Assembly: GCF_000174435.1 (NCBI RefSeq) | Contig: NZ_ACJN02000001.1 | Coordinates: 124,001-188,000, forward strand | DNA length: 64,000 nt | Direction: 5' to 3' | From: Desulfonatronospira thiodismutans ASO3-1 | Lineage (GTDB): Bacteria > Desulfobacterota > Desulfovibrionia > Desulfovibrionales > Desulfonatronovibrionaceae | Part shown: positions 44,698-52,083 of the stretch, piece after piece | Position numbering within the stretch: position 1 is the first letter of the stretch | Layout: the number at the start of each line of letters is the position of its first letter | The notes under the pieces: model-generated | What the model was told of the DNA's origin: nothing | Seen by the model: only the letters and a program-made list of their open reading frames with translations | Database searches by the model: none | Translations under genes and position numbers: made by a program

Positions 44698-45057
44698 ATG
44701 GACAAAAGCCAGGCCTACTTAGAAAATCTTGATAAAATATTCAGCGGGGACAAAGCCTTGATCCTAAAGGCCTGTCAAAGCTTTATCAAACACAGCAAAA
44801 CATACATGGAAATCATCCATGAAGCACACAGGCACAAAAACGGTCCAGAGCTCAAGCGCATTGCCCATTCTTTCAAGGCTTCCTTTGTCATGTTCGGCGA
44901 TGCAGATGCCCAGAATGCTGCCTGTGATCTGGAAAAAATAGGTGCAGATGATAAATGGGATAATTGCGCAACAAAAATAAAAAATTTCAATGATCAGCTG
45001 CAGAATTCTATTTATCATATTCAGAAAATACTTGATTCAAAATTTGAAAGCATATAA
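44698..45057 (+). CDS. Free-standing histidine phosphotransfer (HPt) protein
   Basis: A 119-residue all-helical protein. The HPt signature with the phosphorylated His is ELKRIAHSFKASFVMFGD, His57. HPt proteins shuttle phosphate from the receiver of a hybrid kinase to a final response regulator. The hybrid kinase lies directly upstream on the other strand and the sigma-54 regulator beyond it, so a His-Asp-His-Asp relay is likely. ACAGGA precedes the ATG. A dispersed repeat starts at its stop codon. Confidence 0.85.
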   Translation: MDKSQAYLENLDKIFSGDKALILKACQSFIKHSKTYMEIIHEAHRHKNGPELKRIAHSFKASFVMFGDADAQNAACDLEKIGADDKWDNCATKIKNFNDQLQNSIYHIQKILDSKFESI

Positions 45058-45197
45058 GACGCGACTGCAAAAAGTCTTATTTACAGTCGCAGGAGACAGG
45101 TGACAGGTGACAGGTGACAGGGATCAGTAAAAACAAAGGGTTACAGAATTGGCTTGTTCCTGAATTTTTCATTCCCCGAATTTTTGCAGGTGCATCA
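45057..45197. repeat. Dispersed repeat with GACTGCAAAAAGTC end, copy 1
   Basis: The left end GCGACTGCAAAAAGTC (45061-45076) and the right end TTTTTGCAGGTGCATCA (45181-45197) form imperfect inverted ends. It begins at the HPt stop codon. It contains about three tandem copies of AGGTGAC at 45097-45118. The interior AGTAAAAACAAAGGGTTA resembles copy 3 at 18580-18756. Confidence 0.75.
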
Positions 45198-46041
45198 TAT
45201 AACATGTTAAGAATAAATTTTTTCACAATGCAATAACTTTAAATCAATTTCATTTTATATAAAATAATTAATCCATTTACAAGACTGCATCAAGGTTCAA
45301 ATTTCAAAACTTATGAAGTGCTTAATAACAACCTAAACGTTGCCTTATCCAGAAATCACTTTTGAATACTATTATTTACCTGGTAATTCTCCATTGTCAA
45401 AAGTGAGTCCTGGATCGAAAACCCGACTCAATGCCATCGGCGTCTGCACAAAACGAGAAGTCAATACTTTTGTAGAGATTATTTCTACTTACTGCACTAA
45501 GATCTTATCTGTAACCTGTCTTTGCACTTAAATAACATAGCACATGCTTGTTTTCCTTCCCCAGTTCACCCTGCATTTACACTAAACTTGACACCTGCAA
45601 AACCTACCAACCCGGTATGCTTTGCAAGTTATTTATAAAGACCAACTAAATTGGTATGCAAACAAGCATCTTGCAAAAAGTACGTTTCAGCAGGCAAACA
45701 AGACTTTACAAGGGGATATATTTTGGACTATAGGACATTGTGAAAAACATAATTTTCGAGCTTGTTTACATTTTCCGGGCGTGAACGATTTAACACCGCT
45801 CCCACGAGTTTTTTCACGGACTAAGGTTCCAGACTTGAAAAATTTTCACCATGGATACATGGTGAGTTGTATTTATAGTACTGACTTCATTTGTCTAAAA
45901 ATTTTAAACCAAAGGAGGAGGATAGGTTACACAGCGTCAGGTCTTTCAGCAAAAAATGTTCTAACAATGACGGCAACCTCAAACCAAGAGCATCGCTAAA
46001 CTATGCCTGAAAACCTTAAACCTTTAAGCATAGGCAGGAAA
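45198..46041. other. Gene-free stretch upstream of the tmc operon
   Basis: No gene is supported. A plus-strand open frame at 45622-45999 has no family signature and no ribosome-binding site. AAAGGAGGAGGATAGG near 45911-45926 resembles a strong ribosome-binding site but no start codon follows it. The tmc promoter must lie here; no clear -35/-10 pair was identified. Confidence 0.5.
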
Positions 46042-47301
46042 ATGATGGATACTTCAAATTGGGATTGGGAAAAGGGGGTCAAGGTCATTTCAAAAATAAA
46101 TGACTGCGACGCCGAGACGGAATGGCTGACAGAGCCTTACGCCAGCCCGGACGGCGAAAAGGTCGCTGTCCTGGCCAAGACGGAAGAAGGCTTTGACGTA
46201 TGCGTCAACGCAAAAGCCTGGGGGCAGACATTTGACAATGCCTGGTATCCCCGTTTCAGCCCCGACGGCAGGCTTACCTGCGTGGCTTCCACGGACATGG
46301 AGTGGACCCTGGCAGTGGACGGTGAACCCTGGCCTGAAACCTACGGCTACATCTGGAACACCATGTTCAGTGAAAAGGGTGACGTCATTGCCGCAGCCAT
46401 TCAGCAGGACGGCACTTACGGCATGGCCATAAACGGCGAGCAGGTGGGCGAGCTTTATGAAACAGCCAGTGAGTTCACCCTGAGCGCAGACGGTAAGAGA
46501 ACCGCAGCCGTGGTGCAGGTGCAGAGCATGGATGCGGCGGACATTTTCACCTTCCAGCAGGGCTGCTACAGCGTGGCCGTGGATGGACAGGCATGGGACA
46601 TCAAGGTGGTCAACGCCTGGACCCCGACCTTCAGCCCGGACGGCAGCAGGGTTGCCGCCCAGATGCGCTCCAGTCTTTACGATTACACTATTATCGTTGA
46701 CGGCACTCCATGGAGCAAAAACTTCGCCATGGTCTGGGATCCCTGCTTCAACCCCAAAACAGGTACAGTGGTGGCACCGGTGCGTATGGCCGGCAAATGG
46801 GGTATGGCTGAAAACGAACAGGTCATCTGGGACCCTGTGTATTTTCAGCTCTGGGAACAGAAGTTCTCCCCGGACGGCAATAATCTGTACGCCATCTGTG
46901 CTCCCCAGTACGGACGCTGGACGGTTGTACACAACAACAATACCTGGAATGTGCTGGTAAACACCATGCTCACGGACCTGACAGTAAGCCCCGACGGCCA
47001 GAGAGCAGCCGCAGCAGCCAAGGAAAAGGACAAGTGGACCATCATGGCTGACGATGCCCTGTGGCCCCAGTGGTACGACATGGTCTGGACCCCGGTTTTC
47101 AGTCCGGATTCCAAGCACATCGCAACCAAAGTGGAAAAGCCCGGGAAGAAACTCACCGTGGCCATAGACGGAAAGCATTACAAAGAGGACTTTACCCATT
47201 GCTGGGAACCTGTTTTCAGCCCGGACAGCCAGAAGGTACTTATCCGTGGTGTCCAGGGGGGTAAATTTAAACGAATCGTTGCCAAAGTGAACGAATTTTA
47301 A
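46042..47301 (+). CDS. tmcD: TmcD, beta-propeller subunit of the Tmc redox complex
   Basis: A 419-residue protein without signal peptide, built of about ten TolB/WD-like repeats (FSPDGRLTCVAS, FSPDGSRVAAQMR, FSPDGNNLYAICA, FSPDSKHIATKVE), each with SPDG-type turns and conserved Trp. In Desulfovibrio, TmcD is the cytoplasmic Trp-rich partner of TmcABC, which passes electrons between periplasmic cytochrome c3 and the cytoplasm during sulfate respiration. It is placed as TmcD by its position next to tmcCBA. The frame opens at 46003, but AGGCAGG precedes ATG 46042, which is followed by a second ATG. Confidence 0.85.
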   Translation: MMDTSNWDWEKGVKVISKINDCDAETEWLTEPYASPDGEKVAVLAKTEEGFDVCVNAKAWGQTFDNAWYPRFSPDGRLTCVASTDMEWTLAVDGEPWPETYGYIWNTMFSEKGDVIAAAIQQDGTYGMAINGEQVGELYETASEFTLSADGKRTAAVVQVQSMDAADIFTFQQGCYSVAVDGQAWDIKVVNAWTPTFSPDGSRVAAQMRSSLYDYTIIVDGTPWSKNFAMVWDPCFNPKTGTVVAPVRMAGKWGMAENEQVIWDPVYFQLWEQKFSPDGNNLYAICAPQYGRWTVVHNNNTWNVLVNTMLTDLTVSPDGQRAAAAAKEKDKWTIMADDALWPQWYDMVWTPVFSPDSKHIATKVEKPGKKLTVAIDGKHYKEDFTHCWEPVFSPDSQKVLIRGVQGGKFKRIVAKVNEF

Positions 47302-47313
47302 GAGAGGAAACCC

Positions 47314-47973
47314 ATGCATAGCTTATACAGTTTTTTAGTCGGTCCAATGGTATGGGTCTCGCTGCTCATTTTAGTTTTCGGTCTGATCGGCAAGTTCATT
47401 TACCTGACGAACATGGCCAAAAAGCGGGATCCCTGGGTATTCAACTACTTACAGCTAAAATACGCCCTGCGCTCCATTTTTGTCTGGCTCATACCCTTTG
47501 CCACCATGAATATGCGTAGAAACCCGGTCATGACCGTGGTTACCTTTGCTTTTCACATCTGCCTTATACTGGTGCCCATCTTCGCCCTGGCCCACGTAAT
47601 CAAGTGGGAAGAGGCCTGGGGATTCAGCTGGTGGACCCTGCCGGAAACAGCGGCCATAATTATGTCTTTTATCGTCTTGGGAGGACTGGTGTTTTTTGCG
47701 GCCCGGCGCATCAAGCTGCCTGAGGCCAGATACGTCACCAGGCCCCAGGATTTTCTGATTCTCGTGGTAGTGGCCCTGCCATATCTTACCGGGATCCTGG
47801 CCTATTACCAGATTTTTGATTATCAGACCATGATCATCCTGCATATCCTGTCCGGACATCTAATGCTCATAGCCATCCCCTTTACCTGGCTCAGCCACCT
47901 GCTGCTGTTCCCCATGGCCAGGGCTTATGTGGGTTCCGAATTCCAGGGTGTGCGCAACGTCAAGGACTGGTAA
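47314..47973 (+). CDS. tmcC: TmcC, membrane cytochrome b-like subunit
   Basis: A 219-residue integral membrane protein with about six spans, related to NarI/DsrM-type cytochrome b subunits (FHICLILVPIFALAHVIKW, ILHILSGHLMLIAIPFTWLSHLLLFP). Several His in the spans could ligate heme b. TmcC anchors TmcB and passes electrons across the membrane, probably with the menaquinone pool. AGAGGAAA precedes the ATG, and the gap to tmcD is 12 bases, so they are cotranscribed. Confidence 0.9.
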   Translation: MHSLYSFLVGPMVWVSLLILVFGLIGKFIYLTNMAKKRDPWVFNYLQLKYALRSIFVWLIPFATMNMRRNPVMTVVTFAFHICLILVPIFALAHVIKWEEAWGFSWWTLPETAAIIMSFIVLGGLVFFAARRIKLPEARYVTRPQDFLILVVVALPYLTGILAYYQIFDYQTMIILHILSGHLMLIAIPFTWLSHLLLFPMARAYVGSEFQGVRNVKDW

Positions 47974-48000
47974 AATAAACCTGATACAGGAGTAGAAACC

Positions 48001-49329
48001 ATGAGTGAAGCTGCAACGGCCAAAAGAATTGCAGATCCGGGACTGGACCAGAGCATTGAAAAGCTTACTCCCGATCGCATAGAGGCCACCATATTAAGAG
48101 TAATCAACCAGGAAAACAGCGCCCGTCTCAAGACCTTTGTGGACACCTGCGTGCATTGCGCCCTTTGTTCCGAGGCCTGCCACTACTTCATGTCCTACGA
48201 CCGTAATCCCCGGTATGCACCGGTGGGCAAGGTCAAGAACACCCTGTGGGAGATGATCCGCTGTAAAGGAAAAGTGTCCAAGGAATTTATCAGGGACGCC
48301 GCCCAGATCGCCTACACCGAGTGCAACCTGTGCAAGCGCTGTGTGCATTTCTGCCCCTTTGGAATCGACACTGCCTACCTCATGACCATTGTCCGCCGCA
48401 TCTGCCACTTGCTGGGCGTAACCCCGCAGTACCTGCAGGACACCAGTCACAGTCACTCCGCCACTTTCAACCAGATGTGGGTCAAGGATGACGAGTGGAT
48501 GGATACCCTGCAGTGGCAGGAGGAAGAAGCCAGGGACGAGTTCCCCGGACTGCGCATCCCTCTGGACAAGGAAGGCGCGGACATAATGTATTCGGTCATT
48601 GCCCCGGAGCCCAAGTTCAGGGCCCAGCTGATCTATCAGGCGGCAGCCATATTCCATGAGGCCGGATCAGACTGGACCATGCCCGCCTCTCCTGGATGGG
48701 ACAACAGCGACATGGCCATGTTCAGTGGTGACGCGGAAATGATGGGCCGGCTCAAAAGAAAGCATTTTGATACAGCCAGGCGTCTGCGGGTGAAAAAGAT
48801 AGTCATGGGCGAGTGCGGACACGCTTACCGCTCTGTATACGACATGGGCAACCGCTGGCTGGGGTACAAGGAAATGCCCATCCCCATCATCCACGCCATC
48901 CAGTTCTACTGTGAGCTGCTGCGGGCCGGTAAGATAAAGGTGGGCTCAAAGATAAAGGAACTCTGCACCTTTCATGATCCCTGCAACACGGTCCGCGGAA
49001 TGGGCCTGCACGAAATGGGCCGGGAAGTAGCCCGGGCATTCTGCCCCAACATGGTGGAGATGCATCCCAACCGGGAGCACAACTACTGCTGCTGCGCCGG
49101 AGGCGGAGTCATCAACTGCGGTCCCCCGCACAAGATGACCAGGGTGCACGGCAACAGCATCAAGGCCGAGCAGCTCAAAGCCACCGGGGCCAAGATAGTC
49201 ATCGCCCCCTGCCACAACTGTCACGGCGGGCTTGAGGATATTATCCACCATTACAAGCTGGATATGAAGCTCATGTTTCTTGGCGATATTATATTTGAAC
49301 ATATGCAGAAGCCCGGTGCTGTAGAGTAA
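48001..49329 (+). CDS. tmcB: TmcB, HdrD/DsrK-like iron-sulfur CCG-domain protein
   Basis: A 442-residue protein. Two [4Fe-4S] motifs lie near the N terminus: CVHCALCSEAC and CNLCKRCVHFC. Two CCG domains follow (GECGHAYRS, CTFHDPCNT, NYCCCAGGG, CHNCHGG), which bind a special Fe-S centre as in heterodisulfide reductase HdrD and DsrK. The protein is the catalytic-like electron-transfer subunit on the cytoplasmic side of TmcC. ACAGGAGTAG lies before the ATG. It is cotranscribed with tmcC and tmcA. Confidence 0.93.
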   Translation: MSEAATAKRIADPGLDQSIEKLTPDRIEATILRVINQENSARLKTFVDTCVHCALCSEACHYFMSYDRNPRYAPVGKVKNTLWEMIRCKGKVSKEFIRDAAQIAYTECNLCKRCVHFCPFGIDTAYLMTIVRRICHLLGVTPQYLQDTSHSHSATFNQMWVKDDEWMDTLQWQEEEARDEFPGLRIPLDKEGADIMYSVIAPEPKFRAQLIYQAAAIFHEAGSDWTMPASPGWDNSDMAMFSGDAEMMGRLKRKHFDTARRLRVKKIVMGECGHAYRSVYDMGNRWLGYKEMPIPIIHAIQFYCELLRAGKIKVGSKIKELCTFHDPCNTVRGMGLHEMGREVARAFCPNMVEMHPNREHNYCCCAGGGVINCGPPHKMTRVHGNSIKAEQLKATGAKIVIAPCHNCHGGLEDIIHHYKLDMKLMFLGDIIFEHMQKPGAVE

Positions 49330-49350
49330 AGGCAGACAAAGGAGAAAACC

Positions 49351-49755
49351 ATGTCAAAAAAAATAATCTACCTGTTGGGAACCATCGCTGTTGCGGTCTT
49401 TTTCCTTGCGCCGGCTTTGTATTCTTACACAGGCATGACCCATATCTACGAGGATGCGTTCCCCACGAAAGAAAGACCGGCTTCAGTATTTCCCCATGAC
49501 GAACATACTGATGTCTATGCCCAGGAATACGACCTGGACGAGCTCAAGGATTGCTACCATTGCCATCATTTCGACGGCCCCGACCAGGAGCACACTGATG
49601 ACAGTGTAGGTATTCCCTGCTCTGACTGCCATCCGGTAGAAACCGATGATCCGGATACCACTCCACTTATGCAGGCCTACCACATCCAGTGCAAGTCCTG
49701 CCACCAGGATGAAAAGGCAGGACCAGTGGCCTGCGGGGAATGTCACGTAAGATAA
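49351..49755 (+). CDS. tmcA: TmcA, type II tetraheme cytochrome c3
   Basis: A 134-residue periplasmic cytochrome with an N-terminal hydrophobic signal (IIYLLGTIAVAVFFLAPALY). Exactly four CXXCH heme sites are present: CYHCH, CSDCH, CKSCH and CGECH. FPHDEH supplies distal His ligands. It is rich in Asp and Glu, fitting the acidic type II c3, which accepts electrons from type I c3 and periplasmic hydrogenases and donates to TmcBC. AAGGAG precedes the ATG. A strong terminator follows three bases after the stop. Confidence 0.95.
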   Translation: MSKKIIYLLGTIAVAVFFLAPALYSYTGMTHIYEDAFPTKERPASVFPHDEHTDVYAQEYDLDELKDCYHCHHFDGPDQEHTDDSVGIPCSDCHPVETDDPDTTPLMQAYHIQCKSCHQDEKAGPVACGECHVR

Positions 49756-49758
49756 AAC

Positions 49759-49789
49759 AAAAAAAGGGCGCTTGAAGCGCCCTTTTTTT
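49759..49789 (+). terminator. Bidirectional rho-independent terminator after tmcA
   Basis: AAAAAAAGGGCGCT (49759-49772), loop TGA, and AGCGCCCTTTTTTT (49776-49789) form a perfect 14-bp stem including A/T tracts. It can end the tmc transcript and the convergent dxs transcript. Confidence 0.95.
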
Positions 49790-50103
49790 GTTCTTCCGGC
49801 TCAAACGTTAGCAGTCGGAAAAAAGGCTCAAAACCATACTATCCGTTCGTTTAGGCCAAAGCGTAAGAAATTTTTTGTCTCTCGCCCGCTCGAAGACTCG
49901 CTAGAGGCACAGAGCCTGGGAGAAGAGAGAAGTCATTTTTTCATTGCCCTGAGCCGGGGCAATGAAAAAGGTTCTCCGCCCCGGGCGGGGAGCTTGTTAT
50001 TCATAGCCACCGGCTCGGTGGATATGAATATTGAAACTCTTACTCCTGCCTTGCTCTGCGGCTCTAGGGCCGCTTCGGCCCGGGCGTGAGATATTTCTTT
50101 GTT
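49790..50103. other. Palindrome-rich gap between tmcA and dxs
   Basis: No gene. Hairpins: TTTTTCATTGCCC (49937-49949) with GGGCAATGAAAAA (49957-49969), a 13-bp perfect stem; and ATTCATAGCCACC (49999-50011) with GGTGGATATGAAT (50017-50029), one mismatch. 50024-50093 is a copy of a repeat also seen at 30620-30700. Confidence 0.7.
50024..50093. repeat. Third dispersed repeat, copy 2 (pairs with 30620-30700)
   Basis: Same ordered blocks as the copy at 30620-30700: ATGAATAT, CTCTTACTC, TTGCTCTGCG, CCGCTTCGGCCCGG. Its left end overlaps the right arm of the hairpin at 49999-50029. Confidence 0.55.
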
Positions 50104-51996
50104 TTATTGGAAAAACTCCATTGCGGCCTTTTTTATTCCGTTTTTGCAAAGGCCCAGGTTTTGCCTTAATTCCTGGGGTGGACCGTGTTCCACGAAAAAA
50201 TCCCCTATTCCCAGGCGCTTGACCCGGACTCCCTGAAGCAGGTCCTCATCCGCCAGAAATTCCAGAACTGCAGACCCGAATCCCCCGGCCAGTGCGTTTT
50301 CCTCCACCACCAGGAGACCTTTATAGTTTGCAGCCGCCTCTCTTAATTCCTGTAGGGGCAAAGGCTTGACAAAGCGGGCATTGACCACTCTCAGGGAAAG
50401 CCCGTCTTTCTCCATTTCTAACGCCGCCTCCAGGGCCGGGTACACCCGGCTGCCGATTGCCAGAATCACGCCATGGGTGCCTTCCTTCATCACTTCTGAA
50501 CTGCCCATGTCCAGGGGGGCTGTTTCTCCGAGGTCCGCTCCTGTACCCACGCCTCTGGGGTACCTGACCGATACCGGCCCTGGATGCACCAGGGCGGTGG
50601 CCAGCATTCTCTGCAGTTCGGCCTCGTCTTTGGGGGCCATACAGATCATGTTGGGGATATGCCTGAGATATGAAAAATCAAAATTGCCGTGATGCGTAGG
50701 CCCGTCCTCTCCGACAATACCGCCACGGTCCAGGCAGAAAGTTACCGGCAGGTTCTGCAGGCACACGTCGTGCACCACCTGATCATAAGAGCGCTGCAGA
50801 AAAGTGGAATAAATGGCCACTACGGGCTTGAGGCCCTGGGTGGCCATGCCGGCCGCAAAAGTGACCGCATGCTGTTCGCAGATGCCCACGTCGAAAAACC
50901 TTTCCGGAAACCTCTCCGCAAATGCGCCCAGCCCTGTTCCCTCGGGCATGGCAGCGGTTATGGCCACGATACTGTCATCTTTTTCCCCGAGTTCGCAAAG
51001 GGTCCGGCCGAAGACATCAGTGTAGCTGGGCAGGCATTCGCCGTCCGGTTTCTTCCTGGCCAGGCCGGTTTCAGGCTCAAAGCAGCCCACCCCGTGATAG
51101 AAGGTGGGGTTCTCCTCTGCCGGTTTGTAGCCCTTTCCCTTCCTGGTCATTACGTGCACCAAGACTGGTCCCTGCAGGGTCTTAGTCTGTTCCAGTATCC
51201 GGGAAAGAGAAGTTATGTTGTGCCCGTCCACCGGTCCTATATAGTTGAATTTGAGGGCTTCAAACAAAATGCCTGGAGTGAAAAAGTTTTTCAGGGATTC
51301 TTCGCTCTTTCGGGCGTAATTGAGGATGTCGTCCCCGATTCTGGGAATCTGGCGCATGAAACTTTCAAAGTCCTTTTTGAAGCGTACCATCCACCTGGAG
51401 GAAAGATTACTGCTCAAGAATGACGACAGGGCTCCGACATTCTTGGCTATGGACATCTCATTGTCGTTTAAAACCACCACCAGGTCCCTGTCCAGGTCCC
51501 CGGCCTGGTTCAGACCTTCAAAAGCCAGACCAGCGGTCATGGATCCATCACCGATTATGGATAATACTTTCTGATCCTTATCCAGTATGTCCCCGGCAAC
51601 GGCCATGCCCAGCCCTGCGGAAATGGAGGTGCTGGAGTGCCCCACGGCAAAATGATCAAAACTGCTTTCCACGGGTCTTGGAAAGCCGCTGATCCCCCCC
51701 CGGGCGCGAAGCGTATGAAAGCTGTCCCGCCTGCCGGTGAGTATCTTGTAGGCGTAGGCCTGATGTCCCACATCCCAGATGATTTTATCCTTTGAAGGAT
51801 CAAAGACCTTGAGCAGGGCCAGGGTCAGCTCCACCGTACCCAGGGAAGGAGCCAGGTGGCCTCCATTGGTGGATACGACGCTTATGATAAGCTCTCTGAC
51901 TTCCCGGGCCAGCCTGTTGAGCTGTGTCAGGGAAAGCCCCCGGATATCTTCAGGGGATGCCAGTCCCGCCAGTATAGGTTCTTCTTGAGAGGTCAT
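50104..51996 (-). CDS. dxs: 1-deoxy-D-xylulose-5-phosphate synthase
   Basis: A 630-residue transketolase-like enzyme, the normal Dxs length. It condenses pyruvate and glyceraldehyde-3-phosphate, the entry step of the non-mevalonate isoprenoid pathway. The thiamine diphosphate motif is GDGSMTAGLAFEGLNQAG ... NDNEMSI. HFAVGHSSTSISAGLGMA and DRGGIVGEDGPTHHGNFDF are Dxs-specific. The ribosome-binding site before the start is weak. It is convergent with tmcA across the hairpin-rich gap. Confidence 0.96.
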   Translation of the reverse strand: MTSQEEPILAGLASPEDIRGLSLTQLNRLAREVRELIISVVSTNGGHLAPSLGTVELTLALLKVFDPSKDKIIWDVGHQAYAYKILTGRRDSFHTLRARGGISGFPRPVESSFDHFAVGHSSTSISAGLGMAVAGDILDKDQKVLSIIGDGSMTAGLAFEGLNQAGDLDRDLVVVLNDNEMSIAKNVGALSSFLSSNLSSRWMVRFKKDFESFMRQIPRIGDDILNYARKSEESLKNFFTPGILFEALKFNYIGPVDGHNITSLSRILEQTKTLQGPVLVHVMTRKGKGYKPAEENPTFYHGVGCFEPETGLARKKPDGECLPSYTDVFGRTLCELGEKDDSIVAITAAMPEGTGLGAFAERFPERFFDVGICEQHAVTFAAGMATQGLKPVVAIYSTFLQRSYDQVVHDVCLQNLPVTFCLDRGGIVGEDGPTHHGNFDFSYLRHIPNMICMAPKDEAELQRMLATALVHPGPVSVRYPRGVGTGADLGETAPLDMGSSEVMKEGTHGVILAIGSRVYPALEAALEMEKDGLSLRVVNARFVKPLPLQELREAAANYKGLLVVEENALAGGFGSAVLEFLADEDLLQGVRVKRLGIGDFFVEHGPPQELRQNLGLCKNGIKKAAMEFFQ

Positions 51997-52024
51997 ATCT
52001 GTACTTGATGCTGGAATGTTTAAA

Positions 52025-52061
52025 GGCCGGATACGCCCGAAATTCTGAGACGTATCCGGCC
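52025..52061 (-). terminator. Terminator-like hairpin after ppsA
   Basis: GGCCGGATACG (52025-52035) pairs perfectly with CGTATCCGGCC (52051-52061). On the minus strand it lies about 22 bases past the ppsA stop codon, but the following tract (TTTAAAC) is short, so termination may be partial, with read-through to dxs possible. Confidence 0.55.
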
Positions 52062-52083
52062 CTGTTGTCTGAAGCAGCCTGAC

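Noticed and set aside
45622-45999. Plus-strand frame of 125 codons upstream of tmcD
   Set aside because: No family signature, no ribosome-binding site, and low-complexity AT-rich codon use; more likely untranslated upstream DNA.
46090-47319. Long minus-strand open frame (409 codons) opposite tmcD
   Set aside because: A shadow of the GC-rich repetitive propeller gene; its His/Gly-rich product has no recognisable domain, and the plus strand shows ten regular SPDG repeats.
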